Source: Lysinibacillus_B sp036662795 (GTDB lineage Bacteria; Bacillota; Bacilli; Bacillales_A; Planococcaceae). Taken from it: a stretch of DNA of 64,000 nt. Under the pieces are notes generated by a model. It was not told the DNA's origin. It made no database searches and saw only the letters and a program-made list of their open reading frames with translations. The stretch is taken from contig NZ_JBAFWZ010000009.1 in NCBI RefSeq assembly GCF_036662795.1, positions 62,001-126,000 on the forward strand. Reading direction: 5' to 3'. Each line of letters opens with the position of its first letter. Position 1 is the stretch's first letter. Below are positions 42,551 through 50,276 of this stretch, in pieces. A program made the position numbers and the translations under genes.

Positions 42551-42782
42551 TTTTACTGTTTCAATTATATAAGTGTAATAGCAATACCCAATTGTGCCCG
42601 GATAGTTTAGCAGCCTAATCGGACACAGGGGAATGAAAAAAAGTGGGGTAAATTGAAAACAACTGTACCTATTCATTTTATCCCAAGTTCATTCTTCTTA
42701 AACTAATTCAACAAAAAACTTCTGCAGTTTTATATAATGGTTAATCTCCGGACTACATAACAGTATGAAGGTCCGATCATCA

Positions 42783-42812
42783 GTCGTCACAAAAAAGTGA
42801 CGGCTTTTTTTA
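42783..42812 (+). terminator. Orphan terminator upstream of the ABC importer
   Basis: GTCGTCAC, six A residues, GTGACGGC, then TTTTTTT. No gene ends near it, so it terminates tRNA read-through or a small RNA. Confidence 0.85.
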
Positions 42813-42937
42813 ATTCTTTGATACCGGAGAATTGTGTAAAGATGAATAATTATTTGCTTTTAGTATATTTTTTTCATCAAAAACGTTATAAAAATTCAAC
42901 AAAGTGAAATATTAATCATTTTTTATAAAATTTTATG

Positions 42938-42966
42938 TTGTATATAAATTCCGAAATTACTATAAT
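42938..42966 (+). promoter_or_regulatory. Promoter of the amino-acid ABC importer operon
   Basis: TTGTAT (42938-42943), 17 bp, TATAAT (42961-42966), 59 bp before the ATG. Confidence 0.7.
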
Positions 42967-43025
42967 GGTAAATATCATTTAATCATCAACTCACAGATAA
43001 TTGATAATAAGAGGAGGAGTTTATT

Positions 43026-43823
43026 ATGTTCAAAAAGAGTATTTTTAAAATAATCGCACCTTTCGCAGCGGCTTCAATGATTCTTGCTGCTTGTGGTTCG
43101 GATGATGTAAAAACAGGTGCCGATGGAGAAATTACAAAAATCGTTGCCGGTACAGAAGCAACGTACGCACCATTCGAATATTTAGATGAAAAAGGGAATG
43201 TAGTTGGTATAGATGCTGAAATTTTAGCGGCAATTGGTGAAGAGATGGGCGTTGAAACTGAAATTAAAAATGTTGGCTGGGATCCAATGCTTGCGCAAGT
43301 AACAACAGGCGAGATCGATATGGGTGCAGCTGCAATTACTATTACAGAAGATCGTAAGAAAGCTTATGACTTTACAGAGCCGTATTATGAAGCTTCATTA
43401 TTAATCGTAACAAAGGAAGATTCAAAGATTGAGTCTTTAAAAGATTTAAAGGATGAAAAAGTAGCTGTTCAATTAAATACAACGGGCCATATAGCGGCAC
43501 AGGACCTACAAGGTAAAGGAAGTACAAAAATTCTAGCTTATGAAAACTTCTCAGTAGCTTTAACGGAAGTTTTAAATGGATCAGCTCAAGCGGCAATTGG
43601 TGATAATGCTGTAATTCTAGAATATATTAAAAATAACCCGGATGCAGGCTTGAAAACAATTGAGGATAAATCGTTTGAACTTGATTATTTCGGTTATATG
43701 GTTAAAAAAGGGAACGGGGAACTGTTAGATCTATTAGATGAGGGTCTTCAAAAAATTAAAGACAACGGTAAGCTTGATGAGATTATCATGAAATATACTG
43801 GGGTTACACAAGAATTAAAATAA
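43026..43823 (+). CDS. Amino-acid ABC transporter substrate-binding lipoprotein
   Basis: 265 aa. Lipobox ILAAC has Cys23. The mature part is a family 3 solute-binding protein: GTEATYAPFEYLDEKGNVVGIDAEILAAIGEEMG, the signature region GEIDMGAAAITITEDRKKAYDFTEPYYEASL, and a C-terminal INDNGKLDEI-like helix. It captures a polar amino acid, possibly arginine (ArtP-like), glutamine or cystine. The binding-site pattern is not decisive. It is first in the SBP-permease-ATPase operon, with GAGGAGG at the ribosome site. Confidence 0.9.
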   Translation: MFKKSIFKIIAPFAAASMILAACGSDDVKTGADGEITKIVAGTEATYAPFEYLDEKGNVVGIDAEILAAIGEEMGVETEIKNVGWDPMLAQVTTGEIDMGAAAITITEDRKKAYDFTEPYYEASLLIVTKEDSKIESLKDLKDEKVAVQLNTTGHIAAQDLQGKGSTKILAYENFSVALTEVLNGSAQAAIGDNAVILEYIKNNPDAGLKTIEDKSFELDYFGYMVKKGNGELLDLLDEGLQKIKDNGKLDEIIMKYTGVTQELK

Positions 43824-43845
43824 TTTATACGTGGAGGTGTTTCAG

Positions 43846-44556
43846 ATGGAGGTATTTGATTTTTTCCAATGGGATATAATCTGGAACTACCGTGAGCTTT
43901 ATTTTAAAGGTATTCTGGCAACAATTCTTTTAACATTAAGTGGCTATGTCGGTGGGGTAATTCTCGGTCTATTCCTTGGACTGGGACAAGTATCAAAAAA
44001 CAAACTTATCTATTGGCCATGTAAAATTTATGTAGACATATTCCGTGGTACACCGATGCTTGTGCAATTATTATTAATTCACTTAGCATTAATTCCAACG
44101 ATCTTTGGTCAGGCGATGGGTTGGTGGGTATCTGGTATTCTAGGTTTAATATTAAATAGTGCGGCGTACAATGCGGAAATTTTCCGTGCCGGTATTCAAT
44201 CAATCGATAAAGGGCAAATGGAGGCGGCACGATCGCTTGGGTTAACACATACGCAGGCGATGCGTAAAGTAATCCTACCGCAAGCGTTTCGACGTATGAT
44301 TCCGCCACTTGGTAATGAATTTATTGCCTTACTAAAGGATTCTTCACTTGTTACAGTTATTGCGGGTGCAGAAATTTTATATGTTAGTAAGGTTGTAGCA
44401 GGGACGTATCAGCGCTTCTGGGAGCCATATCTGTTTGCAGCATTCCTATATCTCGTTTTAACGTATTTAGTAACGAAGCTGATTGCGATTGTGGAAAAAC
44501 GAGTTAGCATTGATTATAACCCTCGAAAGCAGAAAAAGGAGCGTGCTGAGATATGA
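43846..44556 (+). CDS. Amino-acid ABC transporter permease
   Basis: 236 aa HisM/ArtQ-type inner-membrane subunit. About five helices; IFRGTPMLVQLLLIH near residue 67 and the EAA loop EAARSLGLTHTQAMRKVILPQAFRRMIPPLGNEFIALLKDSSL near 130-175 are diagnostic of polar amino-acid importers. The ATG at 43846 has GGAGG eight bases upstream; the GTG at 43831 does not. It overlaps the ATPase gene by 4 bp. Confidence 0.93.
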   Translation: MEVFDFFQWDIIWNYRELYFKGILATILLTLSGYVGGVILGLFLGLGQVSKNKLIYWPCKIYVDIFRGTPMLVQLLLIHLALIPTIFGQAMGWWVSGILGLILNSAAYNAEIFRAGIQSIDKGQMEAARSLGLTHTQAMRKVILPQAFRRMIPPLGNEFIALLKDSSLVTVIAGAEILYVSKVVAGTYQRFWEPYLFAAFLYLVLTYLVTKLIAIVEKRVSIDYNPRKQKKERAEI

Positions 44557-45275
44557 TTAAAGTAGAAAACCTACACAAATATTTCGGTAAGCTTGAAGTG
44601 TTAAAGGGAATCGATTACGAAATTCATGAAAAAGAAGTAGTTTGTGTAATTGGTCCATCCGGATCAGGGAAAAGTACATTCCTACGTTGTATCAACCTTC
44701 TTGAGGAAGTGACAGAGGGAGCTATTTATATTAATGGCGTAAAAATAAACGATCCGAAAACAAATATTAATGATATCCGTACAGAGGTAGGGATGGTATT
44801 TCAGCAATTTAATCTGTTTCCACATATGACGGTATTAGAAAATATTACGATGGCACCGATGCAAATTCGCAAAATGGCTAAATCGGATGCGGAGGCACTA
44901 GCACTAGAGCTACTAGATAAGGTTGGCTTACGAGCGAAGGCTGATAATTTCCCGCAGCAGCTTTCCGGTGGGCAGCAGCAGCGTGTTGCGATTGCACGTG
45001 CACTAGCTATGAAGCCGAAAGTGATGTTATTTGATGAACCAACTTCAGCTCTAGATCCTGAAATGGTCAATGAAGTGCTTGATGTAATGAAGAGGCTTGC
45101 TCAGGAAGGCATGACGATGGTTGTCGTAACACATGAAATGGGCTTTGCTCGTGAAATGGGTGATCGTGTGCTATTTATGGATGGCGGCTATATTGTTGAA
45201 GAAGGGCATCCAGATGAAGTATTTGGTCATCCGAAAAATGAACGTACAAAGGCATTTTTAGGTAAAGTATTATAG
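44553..45275 (+). CDS. Amino-acid ABC transporter ATP-binding protein
   Basis: 240 aa. Walker A GPSGSGKS, Q-loop MVFQQFNLFPHMTVLENI, signature LSGGQQQRVAIARALA, Walker B VMLFDEPTSALDPEMVNEVL and H-loop VVTHEMGFAREM make it a GlnQ/ArtR-type importer ATPase. It starts within the end of the permease gene (ATGA). A perfect terminator closes the operon 5 bp downstream. Confidence 0.95.
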   Translation: MIKVENLHKYFGKLEVLKGIDYEIHEKEVVCVIGPSGSGKSTFLRCINLLEEVTEGAIYINGVKINDPKTNINDIRTEVGMVFQQFNLFPHMTVLENITMAPMQIRKMAKSDAEALALELLDKVGLRAKADNFPQQLSGGQQQRVAIARALAMKPKVMLFDEPTSALDPEMVNEVLDVMKRLAQEGMTMVVVTHEMGFAREMGDRVLFMDGGYIVEEGHPDEVFGHPKNERTKAFLGKVL

Positions 45276-45279
45276 TGGA

Positions 45280-45317
45280 AAATCCATTCAGGCGGGGGTG
45301 CTTGAATGGATTTTTTT
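45280..45317 (+). terminator. Terminator of the ABC importer operon
   Basis: AAATCCATTCA, loop, TGAATGGATTTTTTT. Confidence 0.93.
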
Positions 45318-45351
45318 AATTTTACGTATAAACTTTTGGAGATCGGGATGT

Positions 45352-45472
45352 GTCTAGCTCCAGCGCCCCAGCCCCTCGAGGTCGCACCATCCCCTCGATC
45401 GAAAGCGGAAGAGATGCTTTCGATTTGGGGCTGCAAGCAGCTGTCGGGGCTAACCGTGGCGCTTGCGCTTTT
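45352..45472 (+). repeat. Bacillaceae-type dispersed intergenic repeat
   Basis: It begins GTCTAGCTCCAGCGCC and ends GGCGCTTGCGCTTTTC, ends I recall from many Bacillaceae genomes, where the element recurs in intergenic sites. Inside are AGCCCC/GGGGCT and a perfect ATCGAAAGC/GCTTTCGAT hairpin (45398-45424). It is non-coding and lies between convergent genes. Confidence 0.7.
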
Positions 45473-45483
45473 CTGATGTGGAG

Positions 45484-46095
45484 TTAGTTTGGCATGTTTT
45501 TTGCTCGCTGTGCTTGACCGTACATATTAAGCATGGTTTGTGTATCTGCTGTAGATAGCTGTGGCACCTGATAATCACCCTTCTTGTTTTGGTAAAGGGA
45601 AACCTCATACGCCATTTCAATGCAGTTCGGTACAGAATCCTGAAGTACTCGACGAACGACAGGGTTTGTAGCTTCTAGTGCAGCAGCTGTTTTGCCGGTT
45701 GCTAGTGCTTTATGCATGCTGAGTAAAGAGCCAGAAATAATCGAGTCATCAATTTCATTTGCTGACTGAATCGGTTTTTTAGGCTCCCCAGGGGAAATGC
45801 CGTATTTAAATTGATTGTCTATTTGCATTTTATAGACGCGTGTTGGATGCTGAGGGTCATGCCCCGTTTTGTACGATTCGGCTGTAATATTGTATTCATC
45901 CAGCATAAATGCGTATTGTCTGTCCAAAATAGCTAATAGTTCTGGATCTTGAATTTGGTCACGCATTAATACGCATTGGTTGAGGGCACCAATAGATGCA
46001 CTTAATACTTCGTGTACATCAAACATCTCATGCCCGCCGTGATTCATCGATAAAGGCGTATTACTGTTATTTTGCTCTGATGGTTGCGAAAACAT
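45484..46095 (-). CDS. Spore coat protein, CotF family
   Basis: 203 aa. The N-terminal region is Asn/Gln/His-rich (NHGGHEMFDVHE), followed by a helical Coat F domain (about 30-90: VLSASIGALNQCVLMRDQIQDPELLAILDRQYAFMLDEYN) and a further helical segment near 125-175. Such proteins are packed in the spore coat or outer layers. The ATG at 46095 has GGAGG seven bases upstream; the frame reads in from a TTG further up without support. It marks the organism as a spore former. Confidence 0.87.
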   Translation of the reverse strand: MFSQPSEQNNSNTPLSMNHGGHEMFDVHEVLSASIGALNQCVLMRDQIQDPELLAILDRQYAFMLDEYNITAESYKTGHDPQHPTRVYKMQIDNQFKYGISPGEPKKPIQSANEIDDSIISGSLLSMHKALATGKTAAALEATNPVVRRVLQDSVPNCIEMAYEVSLYQNKKGDYQVPQLSTADTQTMLNMYGQAQRAKNMPN

Positions 46096-46233
46096 TGTTA
46101 CTCCTCCATTCAAAATAGATTACGTTCATTATTGTGCGGAGTTTTAAAGATATTATGCATGTGACGTTCGAAGATTTTTCGCAGTACACAGCCTGTGAAA
46201 ATTGCTTATAATACATACAAAGGAGGGAATGTG

Positions 46234-46470
46234 ATGGGGAAAATTCAATATTATTCACGACCAGGCTGTCATCTATGCCAAGAAGGATTAATCCTGTTAA
46301 AGCTTGTGCAGGAGGACGTTCATTTTGAAATTGAAACGATCAACATTGAGGAGGATGAAAACATTCATGAGAAGTATATGTTTATGATTCCTGTTGTTGA
46401 AAAGAATGGTAGTATCATACAGTATGGTACGCTCGATTACATAACATTACTGGAAGCACTTAATGATTAA
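46234..46470 (+). CDS. Glutaredoxin-family thiol protein
   Basis: 78 aa, a minimal thioredoxin fold: KIQYYSRPGCHLCQEGL with redox motif C-H-L-C, then IETINIEEDENIHEKYMFMIPVVEKNG with the cis-proline (IPV) and a C-terminal helix. Genes of this type often sit just upstream of cggR in Bacillales. The ATG at 46234 has AAAGGAGGG upstream; the longer frame starting at 46195 lacks a site. The partner reductant is unknown. Confidence 0.88.
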   Translation: MGKIQYYSRPGCHLCQEGLILLKLVQEDVHFEIETINIEEDENIHEKYMFMIPVVEKNGSIIQYGTLDYITLLEALND

Positions 46471-46512
46471 TTGTTAAGTGCTTATGAATTTTGTAAAAAT
46501 TGAAAATTTGGA

Positions 46513-46541
46513 TTGCATGTAAAAATTATTAGTAATATAAT
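46513..46541 (+). promoter_or_regulatory. Promoter of the cggR-gapA operon
   Basis: TTGCAT (46513-46518), 17 bp, TATAAT (46536-46541), about 30 bp before the CggR operator. Confidence 0.75.
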
Positions 46542-46570
46542 AAACGTAAGTAATAAATTTTTTTACCACA

Positions 46571-46609
46571 AGTGGGACATAATTTAAAAGGTCGGGACAA
46601 AAAGTGCCC
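46571..46609 (+). promoter_or_regulatory. CggR operator (two GGGAC direct repeats)
   Basis: GTGGGACATAAT and TCGGGACAAAAAG carry GGGAC at 46574-46578 and 46594-46598, spaced 20 bp, and a trailing GTGCCC. This matches the B. subtilis layout, where CggR tetramers bind a tandem GGGAC site between promoter and cggR and are released by fructose-1,6-bisphosphate. Confidence 0.8.
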
Positions 46610-46631
46610 AACTATATTGCAGGTGATTTTT

Positions 46632-47657
46632 TTGGACGAATTTTCATTTTATGAAGCAGAGCGCAAATTAATACCTGAAATAGGTATACTTCTTCAAAAG
46701 CGCTTCAGAATACTACAAGCGATAGATGCAGCAGGACCGATTGGACGACGTGCCTTAGCGGATGTTCTTGGGCTTACAGAGCGTGAGGTACGAAAGGAGA
46801 CCACACTCCTTTTTGAGCAAAAATTAATCAGCATAAAGCAACAGGGTATGGTTTGTACAGATACAGGTTTGCAAATACTAGAACAATTAAGAGATAGCTT
46901 TTATGAGCTATCTGGAATCGCTCAAAAAGAAAAGGAACTAGCACTCCGGTTAGGAATTGAAAAGGTCATCATTATTCCAGGTGATTTTTCAGAGGAAGCC
47001 TCTCGAATATTACTTGGAAAAGAGGGAAGTAAGCTCCTAACACAGCTTGCTAAGCCAAATAGCTTAATTGCCATTACAGGTGGAAGCTCTGTTGCTGCAT
47101 TAGGCCCTTTTCTAACAGAAATGAAATCGCTTAATACAGCTAGCTTTATTGCAGCACGAGGCAGTATTGGGGAAGAGATGAATCTACAAGCAAATACTCT
47201 TGTTGCCAGTTTTGCGAAACAGTGCAATGCTTCCTATCGAACCCTTTTCCTGCCAGAGTTTTCAAGCGAGGAAGCGTATGTTGCCATGAAGGCCGAGCCA
47301 AGTGTACAAGAAATGATCCGGCTATATGAGCGTGTAAATATTGTTGTGCATGGTATTGGCGCAGCGGAGGATATGGCAGAGCGACGACGTAGTTCCACAG
47401 AGGAAAAGAGGCTTCTTCAAGAAAAAGGAGCAGTTGGTGAGGCATTTGGCTACTACTTTAATGAGCAAGGACAGATTGTGCATCAAATTCGAACAATCTG
47501 TATCCAGCCAGAGCATGTAAAAAACAGTGATCATATATTGGTTATTGCAGGTGGTAAAAGGAAGGCAAAGGCTATCGATGCCTACTTTAAGCGCGCGGTA
47601 GATCATACTTTTTTTATAACTGATGAAGCTGCCGCAAATGAAATTTTAACTCTGTAG
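46632..47657 (+). CDS. cggR: Central glycolytic genes regulator
   Basis: 341 aa SorC/DeoR-type repressor. The N-terminal winged helix (about 20-85) includes GPIGRRALADVLGLTEREVRKETTLLFEQ; the sugar-phosphate domain has AITGGSSVAALGPFL, IAARGSIGEEMNLQANTLVA and VHGIGAAEDMAERR. It represses the downstream glycolytic operon when fructose-1,6-bisphosphate is low. The TTG at 46632 has AGGTGAT upstream and gives MDEFSFYEAERKLIPE, aligned with known CggR starts; the longer frame would run through the operator. Confidence 0.93.
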   Translation: MDEFSFYEAERKLIPEIGILLQKRFRILQAIDAAGPIGRRALADVLGLTEREVRKETTLLFEQKLISIKQQGMVCTDTGLQILEQLRDSFYELSGIAQKEKELALRLGIEKVIIIPGDFSEEASRILLGKEGSKLLTQLAKPNSLIAITGGSSVAALGPFLTEMKSLNTASFIAARGSIGEEMNLQANTLVASFAKQCNASYRTLFLPEFSSEEAYVAMKAEPSVQEMIRLYERVNIVVHGIGAAEDMAERRRSSTEEKRLLQEKGAVGEAFGYYFNEQGQIVHQIRTICIQPEHVKNSDHILVIAGGKRKAKAIDAYFKRAVDHTFFITDEAAANEILTL

Positions 47658-47708
47658 TAATAGCATTGAGCTATTTTTATAAAAAATTAACTAATGGAGG
47701 AATAAAAC

Positions 47709-48716
47709 ATGGTATTACAATTAGCAATTAACGGGTTTGGTCGTATAGGACGTTTAGTGTTCCGCGAGGCAATGAAGCATGACGAGTTCGAGGTTGTAGC
47801 TGTAAATGATTTAACAGATGCTGGTCAATTAGCGCATTTACTTAAATATGATTCAGTGCATGGTGTATATGATGCAGATGTACAGGCTGAGGAAAATGCA
47901 TTTATCGTTAATGGTAAGCGAGTACGTGTTTTTTCAGAAAAGGATCCATTAAATTTACCTTGGGGTGAGCTAGGGGTAGATGTTGTATTAGAATGTACAG
48001 GGAAATTCCGTTCAATGGAGGACGTGTCTAAGCATGTTCAGGCGGGGGCAAAAAAAGCGATTCTTTCAGCGCCAGCGAAAGGAGAAATGCCGACATTTGT
48101 AATGGGTGTAAATCATACAGAATACGATCCTTCGATGGACGTCATTTCAAACGCGTCTTGTACAACAAACTGTTTAGCGCCGCTTGCTAAGGTGTTAGAT
48201 GAACAGTTTGGCATTAAGCGCGGGATGATGACGACGATTCACTCGTATACAAACGACCAACGTATTTTAGATTTCCCACACTCAGATCCACGACGTGCTC
48301 GTGCTGGTGCGGTATCAATGATTCCAACAACGACTGGTGCTGCAGTAGCAGTATCAAAAGTTTTACCAAAGCTTAAAGGGAAGCTGGATGGTTTCTCGAT
48401 GCGTGTGCCTACACCAAACGTTTCTTGTGTAGATTTAGTTGTTGAGGTAGAGAAGGATGTAACAGTCGAAGAGGTAAATGCAGCGTTACGAAATGCATCT
48501 CAAGGAGAATTAAAAGGTATTTTAGACTATAACGAGCTTCCATTAGTATCGATTGACTATAATGGAAACGAGGCTTCATCTACAATCGATGGCTTATCAA
48601 CAATGGTTATGGAAAATCGTATGGTGAAGGTTGTAGCCTGGTATGACAACGAAATCGGCTACTCCACTCGTTTAATGGACTTAGCACAGTATGTAGTTCA
48701 GCGTGGATTAGAATAA
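47709..48716 (+). CDS. gapA: Glyceraldehyde-3-phosphate dehydrogenase, glycolytic
   Basis: 335 aa. NAD-binding NGFGRIGR is near residues 8-15; catalytic Cys151 lies in the signature SNASCTTNC, with the partner histidine in TIHSYTNDQ; WYDNEIGYS is near the C-terminus. It oxidises glyceraldehyde-3-phosphate to 1,3-bisphosphoglycerate. The ribosome site is TGGAGGA. It is second in the operon, directly after its regulator, as in B. subtilis. Confidence 0.97.
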   Translation: MVLQLAINGFGRIGRLVFREAMKHDEFEVVAVNDLTDAGQLAHLLKYDSVHGVYDADVQAEENAFIVNGKRVRVFSEKDPLNLPWGELGVDVVLECTGKFRSMEDVSKHVQAGAKKAILSAPAKGEMPTFVMGVNHTEYDPSMDVISNASCTTNCLAPLAKVLDEQFGIKRGMMTTIHSYTNDQRILDFPHSDPRRARAGAVSMIPTTTGAAVAVSKVLPKLKGKLDGFSMRVPTPNVSCVDLVVEVEKDVTVEEVNAALRNASQGELKGILDYNELPLVSIDYNGNEASSTIDGLSTMVMENRMVKVVAWYDNEIGYSTRLMDLAQYVVQRGLE

Positions 48717-48826
48717 TTGTGACATACTTTTGGAGAATCGACGAAAAAGTGTGACACAATACTAGAAATTGTCGTTTAAAAGTATAGCCTTTATGAGTAC
48801 GAACAATTATAATATTTAAAGGTAAA

Positions 48827-48858
48827 GGGGCGAGCGGTTTACCGACTCGCTCTTTCTT
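48827..48858 (+). terminator. Terminator-like hairpin between gapA and pgk
   Basis: GGCGAGCGGT, short loop, ACCGACTCGC with one bulge, then TCTTTCTTT. If active it would uncouple cggR-gapA from pgk-eno levels. Confidence 0.6.
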
Positions 48859-48886
48859 TGGCAGATAAAATAGTTCGGAATTATTA

Positions 48887-48950
48887 AATATCTGCATAAG
48901 AAAATCCATCATCTCGCCTTTGTTATAAGTCGAGATGTGTTTTTCTAATA
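48887..48950 (+). repeat. Stem-loop repeat family, copy C (upstream of pgk)
   Basis: The best-formed copy: CATCTCG and CGAGATG make a stem around a 14-nt loop, followed by TGTTTTTCT. It is similar along its length to 36439-36499 and shares its 3' end with 28471-28520. Confidence 0.68.
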
Positions 48951-49077
48951 ATTGACGGGGGAGTCGCCCTGTCTTTACAAGACATAACTATCGACTTTTG
49001 TTACTATTTTATTGAATAGAGAAAGTCTACTATAAAAGGTTAGCGCCTTTTTCTAAAATTGAAGGAGGGTTTTCTTC

Positions 49078-50262
49078 ATGTTTTTAAAGAAGACGATGAA
49101 AGATGTAGATGTAAAAGGGAAGCGCGTATTTGTACGCGTTGATTTTAATGTGCCAATGGAAGATGGAAAGATTACGGATGATACACGAATCCGAGCTGCT
49201 ATTCCTACAATCGAGCAATTAGTAAATGAGGGTGCAAAAGTAATTTTAGCTTCTCACCTTGGTCGTCCAAAGGGTGAAGTAAAAGAAGAGATGCGCTTAA
49301 CGGCTGTTGGGGAACGCTTAGCCCAGCTAATGAATCACTCAGTTAAAAAGCTAGACGAGTCAATTGGTGAAGAGGTAGAAGCCGCTGTTGCCCAGATGCA
49401 GGACGGCGATATCGTATTATTAGAAAATGTTCGCTTCCATAAAGGCGAGGAGAAAAATGACGAGGAGCTTTCAAAGGCATTTGCAAAGCTAGCTGATCTT
49501 TATGTTAACGATGCATTTGGCGCGGCTCACCGTGCACACGCTTCAACAGAGGGCATTGCCAAGCATATCCCAGCCGTATCCGGTTTACTTATGGAAAAAG
49601 AGCTAGATGTATTAGGAAAAGCAATCTCTACTCCAGAGCGTCCATTCACAGCGATTATTGGTGGGGCGAAGGTAAAAGATAAAATCGGCGTAATCGAAAA
49701 CCTACTTGATAAGGTAGACCATTTAATTATTGGTGGAGGTCTTTCCTTTACATTTATTAAAGCGCAAGGGCACGATATCGGTAAATCTCTATTAGAGGAA
49801 GATAAAATCGAGCTTGCCAAAGTCTTTATCGAAAAAGCAAAAGAAAAAGGCGTAGCGCTACATATGCCAGTGGATGCTGTTGTAGCAAATGAATTTTCAA
49901 AGGATGCTGAAACGAAGGTAGTCGGAGTTGATGCAATCCCTGCTGATTGGATGGGTCTAGATATTGGGCCAAAAACAGCTGCAAACTATGCAGAGGTTAT
50001 TAAAAATTCAAAGCTTATCATTTGGAACGGTCCAATGGGCGTTTTCGAAATGGAAAAGTTCGCAAATGGTACGAAAACAGTGGCCGATGCAATGGCAGAA
50101 ACAGCAGGCTATACTGTAATCGGTGGCGGCGACTCAGCAGCAGCAGTTGAAAAATTCGAAGTAGCCTCTAAAATGGATCACATCTCAACAGGTGGCGGTG
50201 CATCTCTAGAGCTAATGGAAGGCAAAGAGCTTCCAGGAATTGTAGCATTAAACGATAAGTAA
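49078..50262 (+). CDS. pgk: Phosphoglycerate kinase
   Basis: 394 aa, standard length. The signature VDFNVPMEDGKI is near residues 21-32, the substrate loop ILASHLGRPKG follows, and C-terminal GGGDSAAAVEKF with STGGGASLELMEG is the nucleotide region. It transfers phosphate from 1,3-bisphosphoglycerate to ADP. GGAGGG precedes the ATG. It is preceded by a structured 361-bp gap and followed 14 bp later by tpiA. Confidence 0.97.
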   Translation: MFLKKTMKDVDVKGKRVFVRVDFNVPMEDGKITDDTRIRAAIPTIEQLVNEGAKVILASHLGRPKGEVKEEMRLTAVGERLAQLMNHSVKKLDESIGEEVEAAVAQMQDGDIVLLENVRFHKGEEKNDEELSKAFAKLADLYVNDAFGAAHRAHASTEGIAKHIPAVSGLLMEKELDVLGKAISTPERPFTAIIGGAKVKDKIGVIENLLDKVDHLIIGGGLSFTFIKAQGHDIGKSLLEEDKIELAKVFIEKAKEKGVALHMPVDAVVANEFSKDAETKVVGVDAIPADWMGLDIGPKTAANYAEVIKNSKLIIWNGPMGVFEMEKFANGTKTVADAMAETAGYTVIGGGDSAAAVEKFEVASKMDHISTGGGASLELMEGKELPGIVALNDK

Positions 50263-50276
50263 TGGAGGGGAACCCT

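Larger units (their letters stand above)
42551..43025 (+). other. Non-coding stretch between tRNA-Arg and the ABC importer
   Basis: No gene is seen here. It holds an imperfect inverted repeat (TGTGCCCGGAT with ATCGGACACA, 42593-42626), a TATAAT at about 42734, a CGGAC/GTCCG hairpin (about 42752-42776), a strong terminator (42783-42812), and then the importer promoter. The segment from the TATAAT to the terminator could be a short transcript of 60-80 nt. Confidence 0.5.
48717..49077 (+). other. Structured gapA-pgk intergenic region
   Basis: 361 bp without a gene. Directly after gapA, TTGTGACATACTTTT faces AAAAGTGTGACACAA across about 18 nt (48717-48764, two mismatches), a long stem-loop that could protect or process mRNA. 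A terminator-like hairpin (48827-48858) and stem-loop copy C (48887-48950) follow. A possible pgk promoter is TTTATT-17-TATAAA ending near 49038, which is weak. Confidence 0.55.

Noticed and set aside
42425..42676. Minus-strand 83-codon frame
   Set aside because: It is the antisense translation of tRNA-Arg (RRESNPQ-type artefact).
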